Position numbers and translations under genes: made by a program
Source of the DNA: an uncultured Catenibacterium sp.
GTDB taxonomy: Bacteria > Bacillota_I > Bacilli_A > Erysipelotrichales > Coprobacillaceae
Reading direction: 5' to 3'
Length of the DNA stretch: 64,000 nucleotides
NCBI GenBank assembly: GCA_900540685.1
Contig: UQGS01000008.1
Location: 1 to 64,000, forward strand
Shown: positions 10,165-18,510 of the stretch, one piece after another
Layout: each line of letters starts with the position of its first letter
How positions within the stretch are numbered: the stretch's first letter is position 1
The notes under the pieces: model-generated
What the model was told of the DNA's origin: nothing
What the model saw: the letters and a program-made list of their open reading frames with translations, nothing else
The model's database searches: none

Positions 10165-10176
10165 AGGTAAATAGAT

Positions 10177-10488
10177 ATGTCAATGGGCGAAAGATTAAGA
10201 GATGCAAGAAATAAAATGGGATATTCGCAGGAAGAAGTTGCAAGACGTATTGATCTAGATCGTACAACTATAGGAAAGTATGAAAATGATGCATGTGTAC
10301 CATCTTCAACCACTCTTGCAAGACTAGTAGAAATCTATTGTACAGATGCGAATTATATTTTGTATGGTAAAGAGATGAAGGTGATGAATATATCTCGAGT
10401 ACCAAAGAACTGTATGAGAGATATCTATATGCTGCTTTCAGAATATCTTATTGATGATTATGCACATAATGAAAACATCCACGATTAG
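10177..10488 (+). CDS. Small XRE-family regulator
   Basis: This 103-residue protein carries an N-terminal XRE/Cro helix-turn-helix (about 3-62): GERLRDARNKMGYSQEEVA, then RTTIGKYEN. The C-terminal 40 residues match nothing I recognise. The start has GAGG nine bases upstream. It is a single gene with palindromes upstream and a terminator at the stop codon. Its target is probably its own promoter region or the divergent LytTR gene, but that is inference. Confidence 0.8.
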   Translation: MSMGERLRDARNKMGYSQEEVARRIDLDRTTIGKYENDACVPSSTTLARLVEIYCTDANYILYGKEMKVMNISRVPKNCMRDIYMLLSEYLIDDYAHNENIHD

Positions 10489-10500
10489 TGGATGTTTTTT
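10474..10500 (+). terminator. Terminator after the XRE gene
   Basis: Stem AACATCCAC / GTGGATGTT, 5-nt loop, then four further T. It overlaps the XRE stop and the 3' end of the convergent AIM24 gene. Confidence 0.8.
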
Positions 10501-11260
10501 ACACCTGTGGTTTGATTAATACTCTTCCTGTACCTCGATAGACATTGACTAAACCTTCACCACTCATGGCAGAACCAATGAGTGTTTTACCGCTTCTTTC
10601 TACTGTGAAGTCTAGATTCTCACTCCAGGCAATCGCAAATGAACCATCTATCTTTAATGTATCATTATGTAGATCTATTGTGATGAGTTCTTCCTCTGGT
10701 ACATCACATTCTAAGACTACTTTACCAGAACCCTTAAGACATAGGTTAAATAAACCTTCTTCACCAATTGTCTGTCCTGAGACACTCTTGATCATAGATG
10801 TACTTAAATTTACTTTTGTTTCAGATGCACAGTATAAACCATCTTCTACACACATAGCGCCATTCCAGTCATCAAGATCTTCTATAATATAATGTTTATA
10901 GCTTGGTTCTGTAACGATGACACCTGTTCCTTCATACTGTGGCTTAATAGTAGATTCACCTGTGACCTGGGCATTAAAGAACTTCTTAATTGTATCACCA
11001 ATCCCCTTTAAACCTGTCGTCTGATGCACATCACCCACATACCACTGCATTGCCCCTGGCTGTATATTCACACTCTCATCATTTAAAGTAATCATTAATT
11101 GTCTTTTCTTTACATTCATCTGACTCATATAGTACTTAGTCTGTGCATCCTCAGCTGTACAGCTTAAATCCTTATCATATTGAATCACCTTAAACATCCC
11201 TTTACGACTAACTACAGAGACATTACTATTATCTTCATAATTAAAAATCTGGAATCCCAT
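10499..11260 (-). CDS. AIM24-family protein
   Basis: The protein has 253 residues and resembles the AIM24/TIGR00266 family: a glycine-rich beta-repeat fold with FFNAQVTGESTIKPQYEGTG-type segments and a C-terminal MSGEGLVNVYRGTGRVLI. Bacterial members have no settled biochemical role; yeast AIM24 is mitochondrial. AAGGAGGTG lies a few bases upstream of the ATG. No signal peptide is visible. It is followed by deoC in the opposite genomic order with a terminator between, so it is probably its own unit. Confidence 0.8.
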   Translation of the reverse strand: MGFQIFNYEDNSNVSVVSRKGMFKVIQYDKDLSCTAEDAQTKYYMSQMNVKKRQLMITLNDESVNIQPGAMQWYVGDVHQTTGLKGIGDTIKKFFNAQVTGESTIKPQYEGTGVIVTEPSYKHYIIEDLDDWNGAMCVEDGLYCASETKVNLSTSMIKSVSGQTIGEEGLFNLCLKGSGKVVLECDVPEEELITIDLHNDTLKIDGSFAIAWSENLDFTVERSGKTLIGSAMSGEGLVNVYRGTGRVLIKPQV

Positions 11261-11292
11261 AAGAACACCTCCTTACACTATTATATACGAAA

Positions 11293-11310
11293 AAAGGTCT
11301 TGCGACCTTT
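11293..11310 (-). terminator. Terminator of deoC
   Basis: On the minus strand: AAAGGTC, loop GCAA, GACCTTT followed by more T. It begins at the deoC stop codon. Confidence 0.8.
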
Positions 11311-12010
11311 AAATCTTGATAATACCATCTACAGCTTTTTTCTTTAGTTCTTCAATAATAGACACACCTGCACTTGTCCCGATACGAGTAGCGCCATTTT
11401 CAATCATCTTAATAAAAGTCTCTGCATCTCTAATACCACCAGCTGCTTTTACTTCTACCTCATCACCTACATATTTCTTCATTAATGCGACATCTTCAAA
11501 AGTAGCACCACCAGTTCCAAAACCAGTAGAAGTTTTAATGAAATCAGGTTTAACCTCTTTCGCAATCTCACATAACTTGATCTTCTCATCATCATTAAGA
11601 TAACAGTTTTCAAAGATCACTTTACAAGGAATATTATGTACATGACATGCATCCACAATCTGTGTCATTTCATCTTTAATATAATCCCAGTTCTTATTCT
11701 TTACTTCTGTCTGATTGATGACATAATCAATCTCTGTTGCGCCTTCTTCAATCGCATTATTTGTATCAAATACCTTAGAGGCAATAGTAGTCTGTCCTAA
11801 AGGGAAAGAAATGGCTGCACCGACATGAATATCAGTACCCTTTAATAGTTCTGCACATAAATGAGACTGTACCTGGTTGATGGCAACCATCTTGAAATGG
11901 TAGTCCTTGGCCTCATTGCATAGCTTTTCCATATCCTTACTAGAAGCATCAGTATGAAGATTAGTATGATCAATCATCTGTGCTAATTCATCAATAGTAT
12001 ATTCTTTCAT
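11309..12010 (-). CDS. deoC: Deoxyribose-phosphate aldolase
   Basis: DeoC splits 2-deoxyribose-5-phosphate into glyceraldehyde-3-phosphate and acetaldehyde in nucleoside catabolism. The 233-residue length is typical of the short bacterial form. The Schiff-base lysine lies in [14 protein letters not shown], and the second active-site lysine in [17 protein letters not shown] lies upstream of the ATG. It is divergent from a GntR regulator and appears monocistronic. No other deo genes are adjacent. Confidence 0.95.
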   Translation of the reverse strand: MKEYTIDELAQMIDHTNLHTDASSKDMEKLCNEAKDYHFKMVAINQVQSHLCAELLKGTDIHVGAAISFPLGQTTIASKVFDTNNAIEEGATEIDYVINQTEVKNKNWDYIKDEMTQIVDACHVHNIPCKVIFENCYLNDDEKIKLCEIAKEVKPDFIKTSTGFGTGGATFEDVALMKKYVGDEVEVKAAGGIRDAETFIKMIENGATRIGTSAGVSIIEELKKKAVDGIIKI

Positions 12011-12031
12011 ATGTATCTCTCCTTTACATAT

Positions 12032-12060
12032 ATACTAACATTATAGTTTTATTATGTCAA
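12032..12060 (-). promoter_or_regulatory. Candidate deoC promoter
   Basis: Read on the minus strand: TTGACA (12060-12055), 17-bp spacer, TAGTAT (12037-12032), 22 bp before the deoC ATG. Confidence 0.55.
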
Positions 12061-12127
12061 CATTATGTAAATATATCGTTTGCGATTCTAATGTGATAAA
12101 ATAGTATATATATGGGGAGGGAGCATT

Positions 12128-12847
12128 ATGACCGCTTTATATCTAGATGTAAAAAAAGATTTATTAGATAAAATTACTTCAGGAGAATATTCTGAAGGCA
12201 CTATTATTCCTACAGAACATGAACTTTCTGATATGTATAATGTGAGTAGACCTACAATTAGAAAAGCTGTACAGATCTTAGTAGATGCAGGTTATTTAGA
12301 AAAGAAGAAGAAACGTGGTACACTTGTCTGTGCGCCTAAGGTAATACAAGATTTTACACAAGCTATTTCTAGCTTTGATACACAGATGAAAAGACATGGT
12401 GTTGTATCTAAAACTCACGTAATTGCGTTTAAAACGGAAGAAGCCTCTAAGGATGTCGCAAGATCATTGAATATTCATGAGGAAGACTTAGTGTATAAGC
12501 TTGTTCGTTTACGTTATACAGACAAGAATCCAAATGTCTTTATTACAACCTATATTCCTGTTTCTTTATTCCCAGATTTACTCGATACTGATTTTACTCA
12601 TGTGAGATTATATGATGTCTTTGAGAAACAGGGACATAGTATTGATACAATCAATCGTACATTAGAAATCACAAAAGCAGATGATACGATTGCGGATATG
12701 CTGGATATAGATGAAGGAGAACCATTATTCTATTTCCGCTCTATTGGTTATGATACACAAAAGAATCCAATAGAATATTCTATTGCCCGTTATAGAGGAG
12801 ATATCAATACATTCACTTTACACCTTAATGCACATAAAGGAGAATAG
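12128..12847 (+). CDS. GntR-family regulator with UTRA domain
   Basis: This 239-residue HutC-subfamily regulator has an N-terminal winged helix (about 1-70: PTEHELSDMYNVSRPTIRKA) and a C-terminal UTRA ligand-binding domain that usually senses a phosphorylated sugar or small metabolite. It starts after GGGGAGGG. The GH32 gene follows one base after the stop, so control of sucrose-6-phosphate hydrolysis is the simplest reading. The upstream segment contains the small dyad ATCGTTTGCGAT. Confidence 0.9.
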   Translation: MTALYLDVKKDLLDKITSGEYSEGTIIPTEHELSDMYNVSRPTIRKAVQILVDAGYLEKKKKRGTLVCAPKVIQDFTQAISSFDTQMKRHGVVSKTHVIAFKTEEASKDVARSLNIHEEDLVYKLVRLRYTDKNPNVFITTYIPVSLFPDLLDTDFTHVRLYDVFEKQGHSIDTINRTLEITKADDTIADMLDIDEGEPLFYFRSIGYDTQKNPIEYSIARYRGDINTFTLHLNAHKGE

Positions 12848-12848
12848 T

Positions 12849-14114
12849 ATGGCATACCAATTAAAATACCATGTAAGCCCAGAACATGGCTGGATCAATG
12901 ATCCCAATGGTTTTTCTTATTTCCAGGGTTATTATCACTTATTCTATCAATACTACCCAGATGAACCTATATGGGGACCTATGCACTGGGGTCATGTAAG
13001 AAGTAAGGATCTTGTTCATTGGGAGAGATTACCTATTGCCTTAACACCAGGAGACAAAGAAGACCTCAATGGCTGTTTCTCAGGAAGTGCGATAGAATAC
13101 AATAACCGTTTATATTTAATTTATACAGGTAATATCTATGATGATCCTGAACATATCACATTCCATCAGAATGTGAATATTGCCTGGAGTGAAGATGGGA
13201 TTCATTTTCATAAATATGAAAACAATCCAGTTATAGATAAACCACCTTTAGATAATACAATCCACTTCCGTGATCCTAAGGTATGGCGAGAAGATAATCA
13301 TTTTAAGATGATCATTGGTGGTCAGAAAGAGGATGGAAGAGGACATGTACTGATCTATCAATCAGATGATCTCATTCATTGGGATTATTTAGGTGAATAT
13401 GGACATGCATCTACGATTGATCAAGAAGGTAAGATGTGGGAATGTCCAGATCTATTTAGACTCAACGGTGTTAATGTACTACTTATGTCACCACAAGGTA
13501 TTAAAGAAGATGGTGAAAAATACAGAAACTATCATCAGACAGGCTATAAGATCAGAGATTCTTTTATAGAACTAGATCATGGTCATGATTTCTATGCTGC
13601 TACGACTATGCTGGCACCTGATGGAAGACGTATATTAATGGCCTGGATGGATATGTGGCATAGTGAATTCCCTGAAAAAGAAGAAGGATGGTCAGGGGCT
13701 ATGACCTTCCCTAGAGAACTTACTATTCATGATAATCATCTCTATATGATGCCAGTAGAAGAACTTTCATTATTAAGATGTGAATCTAAAAAAGTAGAAG
13801 TCACAGATTATCTACTTCCTTCTAGACAAGTAGAAATAGATTTAGATATTTATGATGGTTTATCTCTCAAGCTAAGTAATCTCTATACACTGACAGTAAA
13901 TAATCATAAAGTAACTGTAATAAATCAGACAGAACGTGTAGGGACTATTAAAGAATATCAGTCTATGAAGATTCTGATTGATTCAAGTAGTGTAGAAGTA
14001 TTTATTAATGAAGGTGAATTAGTCTTTAGTGATCGTGTTTATTTCAAAGAGACACCAACACTTTCATTCAATAGAAAAACAATTTGTCTCATTACTACAC
14101 TTAAGGGGGAATAA
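12849..14114 (+). CDS. Sucrose-6-phosphate hydrolase (GH32), copy 1
   Basis: The enzyme hydrolyses sucrose-6-phosphate, or related beta-fructosides, inside the cell. The protein has 421 residues. The three GH32 motifs are present: nucleophile in WINDPNGF, FRDPKVW, and acid/base in WECPDLF; a C-terminal beta-sandwich follows. I start it at the ATG at 12849, behind AAAGGAG, not at an ATG 66 bases upstream inside the GntR gene. It is coupled to the GntR regulator. A second GH32 gene lies at 18511. No PTS permease is adjacent to this copy. Confidence 0.9.
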   Translation: MAYQLKYHVSPEHGWINDPNGFSYFQGYYHLFYQYYPDEPIWGPMHWGHVRSKDLVHWERLPIALTPGDKEDLNGCFSGSAIEYNNRLYLIYTGNIYDDPEHITFHQNVNIAWSEDGIHFHKYENNPVIDKPPLDNTIHFRDPKVWREDNHFKMIIGGQKEDGRGHVLIYQSDDLIHWDYLGEYGHASTIDQEGKMWECPDLFRLNGVNVLLMSPQGIKEDGEKYRNYHQTGYKIRDSFIELDHGHDFYAATTMLAPDGRRILMAWMDMWHSEFPEKEEGWSGAMTFPRELTIHDNHLYMMPVEELSLLRCESKKVEVTDYLLPSRQVEIDLDIYDGLSLKLSNLYTLTVNNHKVTVINQTERVGTIKEYQSMKILIDSSSVEVFINEGELVFSDRVYFKETPTLSFNRKTICLITTLKGE

Positions 14115-14119
14115 AATAA

Positions 14120-15724
14120 ATGAAAAAAATAGAATATAAACCGATGTTGATTTCTATTATTCTTGTATTACTTATTTATTATTTTTATACACCAGCACTT
14201 AATATCCATGCGATAGAATTCTGGATCTTTATCATTGTCGCATTATGTATCTATGGTGCAGCATCTTCTTATAATTCTCTTGTAGATAGAGAATTTAATC
14301 CAAAGAAGGTAGGGTCTTTAGGTGTTATTGTGGCAGTGATTATGGGAGGTATCTTCTTATCTGATTTATTCACAAGTAAGATCTTCCATGCTTCACGTTA
14401 TGCAAGTCGTATAGAAGTAGAAAACGTAAAGTTCAACAACAATACCTTAAAAGAAGTAGACTTCTCTAAAACACCTATTATTGATCGTAAGAGTACAGTT
14501 AAGCTAGGTGACAAGGTCATGGGTGAGATACCAGAATATGTCTCTCAGTTTGAAGTAAGTGATGATTATACACAGATTTCTTATAAGAACAGTGTCTATC
14601 GTGTCACTCCATTAGAATATGCCAGCTTCTTTAAATATCTTACTAATAGTAAGAATGGTATTCCTGCCTATATTACAGTCAATTCCACAAACGGTAAGAC
14701 AGATATCGTTAAGTTAAAAGATTTAGGCTTAGATGGTATGAAGTATGTACCTTCTGCCATCCTTAATCATAATCTAAATCGTAAACTACAGTTATCTTAC
14801 CCAACTTGTATCTTTGGTTCCCCTTCATTTGAAGTAGATGAAAAAGGACATCCTTGGTATGTATGTACAACTTATACATATTTTGGAGTAGGGAATAAGA
14901 AGAAGGTCACTGGTGCAGTACTCTTTGATCCTATTACTGGTAAATCTAAGAAATATGATAAAGATAAAGTACCAAAATGGGTGGATCGTGTTTATCCAGA
15001 AAACCTTATTATGACTGAAATAGATGAAAACGGAAGCTTACAGGATGGATTCTTTAACTCAGTACTTGGGCAGAAGAATGTGACTGTCACTTCAGAAGGA
15101 TATAACTACTTAGAAAAAGATGGCGATATCTGGATCTATAGTGGTATCACTTCTGCGAATAAAGATTCATCTAACTTAGGTTTTGTATTATCTAACTTAC
15201 GTACACATCAGACTTTACGTTTCTCTTGTTCTGGTGCCAATGAAAAAGCAGCAATGAAATCTGCAGAAGGTGAAGTCAAAAACTATGGCTATGATGCAAC
15301 ATTCCCATTATTAGTCAATGTAGGAGGTCATCCTGTTTATTTAATTTCACTTAAAGATAGTGGAGGACTGATTAAACAGTATGCAATGGTAGATGCCAAG
15401 GATTATCAGAAGGTATCTGTTTATTCTGCAGATTCAGTCAAGAATCTAGAATTATTAAAGAAGAGTTTCCTTTCTTCTCAGACAATTACAGAAGAGTCTG
15501 ATGCAGAAACTAAGAAGAAGGATATCACAATCGCAAATGTCCAGTTACTTAATGTAGATGGTAAATCTAAGCTATTTATTGTAGATACAGAAGGGAATAA
15601 GTATAAAGCAGTTATTACTTCTGAAAATGAAAATACACTTGCTTTCTTAAAAGCAGGTGAAACAATTCATATTCGTTATATTGAAATGAAAGATGTAAAT
15701 ATTATCAAGAATGTAGGTGAATAA
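14120..15724 (+). CDS. Unrecognised membrane protein with large extracytoplasmic part
   Basis: I do not recognise the family with confidence. The 534-residue protein has three predicted membrane segments near the N-terminus (about 9-27, 32-50 and 64-84), then about 450 residues likely outside the membrane. That part has repeating patterns such as HPWYVCTTYTYFGVG and HPVYLISLKDSGGLIKQYAM, which look like PepSY-type or beta-rich repeats. It starts five bases after the GH32 stop and is followed by a lipoprotein gene, so the two may act together at the cell surface. No catalytic motif is visible. Confidence 0.6.
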   Translation: MKKIEYKPMLISIILVLLIYYFYTPALNIHAIEFWIFIIVALCIYGAASSYNSLVDREFNPKKVGSLGVIVAVIMGGIFLSDLFTSKIFHASRYASRIEVENVKFNNNTLKEVDFSKTPIIDRKSTVKLGDKVMGEIPEYVSQFEVSDDYTQISYKNSVYRVTPLEYASFFKYLTNSKNGIPAYITVNSTNGKTDIVKLKDLGLDGMKYVPSAILNHNLNRKLQLSYPTCIFGSPSFEVDEKGHPWYVCTTYTYFGVGNKKKVTGAVLFDPITGKSKKYDKDKVPKWVDRVYPENLIMTEIDENGSLQDGFFNSVLGQKNVTVTSEGYNYLEKDGDIWIYSGITSANKDSSNLGFVLSNLRTHQTLRFSCSGANEKAAMKSAEGEVKNYGYDATFPLLVNVGGHPVYLISLKDSGGLIKQYAMVDAKDYQKVSVYSADSVKNLELLKKSFLSSQTITEESDAETKKKDITIANVQLLNVDGKSKLFIVDTEGNKYKAVITSENENTLAFLKAGETIHIRYIEMKDVNIIKNVGE

Positions 15725-15725
15725 G

Positions 15726-16352
15726 ATGAAAAGAATCATGAAGATTTTCACAATCACATTAGTATGTTTATCATTATGTGGATGTTCTTATTTCAAGTCT
15801 AAGCTCAATGATATCAAAGGCAGCTTGATTGGTAATGGCTATACAATTGATACATATGATAATTATGGAAATAAAGTCTTTGAAACAAAAGGTCAGAAGA
15901 TCAAGATTACTGGTAATAAAGTCAAAGAAGTCTCTTATAGTTCAGATGGTAGTGTAAATGAAGGCTATAGTCTTTCTTCAGTTATTACTATCACAATTGA
16001 TGGGAATGAAATAGAAAGCTGTGGCGATACATGTATCTTTGAACAGAGTGGTTTAGATGCAGAAGTAGACTTTACTTCTAAACGTATTAATAGTACAGCC
16101 AATGGAATCACTGCCAATACCGCTATTGCGAACTATTTAAATAAGTATAAGAACTTATTTGGTAAGAGAAGAGTAATCGTGGTAAAGAGTCAATTAGGTC
16201 AGCCTATTAAAGCTTATCAAGGGGATGATGTCTATTGGGAAATCCCTGAAAACCTTCCTAAGATGACTAAGCTGATGATTGATGGTAAAGCACTTTATAT
16301 TCATCGTGCTAATTTCCAGATTATTGATTCAGATTGTTTAACACAAGAGTAG
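15726..16352 (+). CDS. Predicted lipoprotein (DUF5052-like)
   Basis: The 208-residue protein has a basic N-terminus, a hydrophobic signal segment and a lipobox-like LCGC ending at about residue 20, so it is probably lipid-anchored outside the cell. The rest is beta-rich with YTIDTYDNYGNKVFETKG. I recall similar proteins under DUF5052, but this is from memory. The ATG at 15726 is preferred over the GTG at 15717, which is part of the ribosome site AGGTGA. It sits one base after the membrane-protein stop and is the last gene before a terminator. Confidence 0.65.
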   Translation: MKRIMKIFTITLVCLSLCGCSYFKSKLNDIKGSLIGNGYTIDTYDNYGNKVFETKGQKIKITGNKVKEVSYSSDGSVNEGYSLSSVITITIDGNEIESCGDTCIFEQSGLDAEVDFTSKRINSTANGITANTAIANYLNKYKNLFGKRRVIVVKSQLGQPIKAYQGDDVYWEIPENLPKMTKLMIDGKALYIHRANFQIIDSDCLTQE

Positions 16353-16370
16353 CATGTTCTACTCTTTTTT
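16345..16370 (+). terminator. Terminator after the lipoprotein gene
   Basis: Stem AAGAGTAG / CTACTCTT, 6-nt loop, then T. It overlaps the stop codon. Confidence 0.8.
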
Positions 16371-16372
16371 AG

Positions 16373-16403
16373 TTGACTATGAACCTTACTTTAGGGTTAG
16401 AAT
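16373..16403 (+). promoter_or_regulatory. Promoter with 19-bp spacer and dyad (MerR type)
   Basis: TTGACT (16373), 19-bp spacer, TAGAAT (16398). The spacer carries the near-palindrome AACCTTACTTTAGGGTT. A long spacer holding a dyad is the hallmark of MerR-family activation. It drives the DUF362 gene. Confidence 0.55.
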
Positions 16404-16424
16404 AGTATTATGGAGGATATGTTT

Positions 16425-17549
16425 ATGGAGAAATCAAAAGTATATTTTACAGACTTTCGTACTCATGTTGGTGTAAGTTTAACTGAAAAGTTACAGCGCC
16501 TAATCAAGAAAGCAGGTATGACTGATATTGATATGGATGGTAAGTTTGTAGCCATCAAGATGCATTTTGGTGAATTAGGTAACTTATCATATTTACGTCC
16601 TAATTATGCGAAAGCAGTTGCAGATGTAGTTAAGGAATGTGGAGGAAATCCATTCTTAACTGATTGTAATACTTTATATCCTGGCTCTAGAAAGAATGCC
16701 TTAGAACACTTAGATTGTGCAAATATCAATGGTTTTAATACAATCACTACAGGATGTCAGATTATTATTGGTGATGGTTTAAGAGGTACTGATGATATCA
16801 CAGTCCCTGTAAGAAATGGTGAATATTGTAAAGAAGCTTATATTGGTCGTGCTGTGATGGATGCTGATATCTTTATTAGTTTAACTCATTTTAAAGGTCA
16901 TGAATCTACAGGTTTTGGTGGTGCTATTAAGAATATCGGTATGGGCTGTGGAAGCCGTGCTGGTAAGATGCAGCAACATAATTCAGGTAAACCAATTGTA
17001 CATGCTGATTTATGTAGAGGATGTCGTCGCTGTGCCAAAGAATGTGGTAGTGATGCCATTACTTATGAAAACGGAAAAGCAGTCATCAATCAGGATATAT
17101 GTAAAGGATGTGGAAGATGTATTGGTGCTTGTGCATTTGATGCCATTGAAAACCAGAACTGGGATGCCAATGAAATATTGGGTAGAAAAATGGCTGAATA
17201 TTCTCAGGCAGTATGTGATGGAAGACCTACATTCCATATTAGTTTAGTGAGAGATATTTCACCTAACTGTGACTGTCATGGTGAAAACGATGCACCTATC
17301 TTACCAGATGTTGGTATCTTTGCGTCATTTGATCCTGTTGCCTTAGATCAAGCATGTGTAGATGCATGCTTACATGCAACGCCTATGCCTAATAGCCAGT
17401 TATCTGATAATTTAGCTGATCCACATTGGCATCACCATCATGATAACTTCCTAGACTCTAATCCAAATGTTAGATGGAAAGAAACATTAGAACATGCGGA
17501 AAAGATTGGTTTAGGTACAAGAGAATACGAACTTATTCAAATGAAATAA
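16425..17549 (+). CDS. DUF362 protein with two 4Fe-4S clusters
   Basis: The 374-residue protein combines a DUF362 domain with a ferredoxin module. Two CxxCxxCxxxC motifs (CRGCRRCAKEC and CKGCGRCIGAC, about residues 190-235) should bind two 4Fe-4S clusters. The function of this family is not established; electron transfer is assumed. I prefer the ATG at 16425 because the strong site GGAGG lies just after the first in-frame ATG at 16410. The promoter upstream looks MerR-dependent. Confidence 0.85.
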   Translation: MEKSKVYFTDFRTHVGVSLTEKLQRLIKKAGMTDIDMDGKFVAIKMHFGELGNLSYLRPNYAKAVADVVKECGGNPFLTDCNTLYPGSRKNALEHLDCANINGFNTITTGCQIIIGDGLRGTDDITVPVRNGEYCKEAYIGRAVMDADIFISLTHFKGHESTGFGGAIKNIGMGCGSRAGKMQQHNSGKPIVHADLCRGCRRCAKECGSDAITYENGKAVINQDICKGCGRCIGACAFDAIENQNWDANEILGRKMAEYSQAVCDGRPTFHISLVRDISPNCDCHGENDAPILPDVGIFASFDPVALDQACVDACLHATPMPNSQLSDNLADPHWHHHHDNFLDSNPNVRWKETLEHAEKIGLGTREYELIQMK

Positions 17550-17552
17550 TAA

Positions 17553-17586
17553 AAAAGAAGAATTGAAATAACTCAATTCTTCTTTT
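17553..17586. terminator. Bidirectional terminator
   Basis: A 14-bp perfect stem (AAAAGAAGAATTGA / TCAATTCTTCTTTT) with a 6-nt loop lies between convergent genes. A and T runs serve both directions, and it contains the AraC stop codon. Confidence 0.85.
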
Positions 17587-18412
17587 CATCTGTTTGTTTA
17601 CGATATTGTGTGGGTGAACAATGATATGTCTTACTAAACTTTTTAGAAAAGGCCAGAGCATCAATAAAGCCCACACTGGCTGCAATTGTAGATACAGGGA
17701 GATTTGTACTCTGTAACAAGCCTGCAGCTTTTTTTAATTTAATTGAAAGCAGATATTGTTTAGGTGAAACATCAAATTTCTGATGAAATAATCGTGTCAT
17801 ATAATTTGCATGAATACCAAACTTATCCGCAATTTCACTCATTTTAAGGTTATATTGATAATTCAAATCCAAGTAGAGACGAATTTCTTCAGCAAGTGAA
17901 TACTTCACATTATTATTGAAATGGATATTTAACTCTTCATACAACATTGCGAAAATATGAAGAAGTATACTATTTGATTCAAAATATTCAGCATCTGTAT
18001 TAAAGGATAAATCTAATAGACGTTCAATCTGTTTATAATATTGATTCACATCAACATTATGAATAATGTATTGATCATGTGTATCTTTTGTAAGGGAATA
18101 AAAATATTGTTCCGCATTAATACCTAAGAAATTGACCCATCCATATTTCCATGGATGGTTTTTATCTGCTTGATAGGTAGCCACCTTATTGGCAGGAATG
18201 AGGAAAATATCTCCTGCCTTGACATCAAAGGAATGTTCATTAATAGTCAGTTGTCCTTTTCCAGAGAAGACAAAATGCATCACATAATAAGATCTTACAA
18301 TAGGTCCATAGGTATATTCACTTTTACATTGTTCTATTCCAGCACTGTATAAAGACAAATCCGTATTGGCTTTATAGGTTTTACTGTGAATACGTTCTTT
18401 ATATTCTTTCAT
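17573..18412 (-). CDS. AraC-family regulator of the sucrose/raffinose cluster
   Basis: The 279-residue protein has an N-terminal cupin sensing domain (VKAGDIFLIPANKVATYQ, about 40-75) and two C-terminal AraC helix-turn-helix motifs, including VSTIAASVGFIDALAFSKKF and the end CSPTQYRKQ. I start it at the ATG at 18412 behind AGGGGA; a longer frame to 18532 lacks a ribosome site. It is divergent from the GH32/alpha-galactosidase/PTS cluster, which it probably activates in response to a sugar. Confidence 0.88.
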   Translation of the reverse strand: MKEYKERIHSKTYKANTDLSLYSAGIEQCKSEYTYGPIVRSYYVMHFVFSGKGQLTINEHSFDVKAGDIFLIPANKVATYQADKNHPWKYGWVNFLGINAEQYFYSLTKDTHDQYIIHNVDVNQYYKQIERLLDLSFNTDAEYFESNSILLHIFAMLYEELNIHFNNNVKYSLAEEIRLYLDLNYQYNLKMSEIADKFGIHANYMTRLFHQKFDVSPKQYLLSIKLKKAAGLLQSTNLPVSTIAASVGFIDALAFSKKFSKTYHCSPTQYRKQTDEKKN

Positions 18413-18510
18413 ATGATCCCCTAAGTTAGTTTTTTCCATATATTCGTTATTTATTTCTATTCTTATTATATTCTTGATGTTGTTTAATGTAAATAAAGTG
18501 AGGGTTATGT

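Noticed and set aside
12783..12848. Longer N-terminus for the GH32 protein
   Set aside because: It lies within the GntR coding frame and lacks a ribosome site; ATG at 12849 has AAAGGAG.
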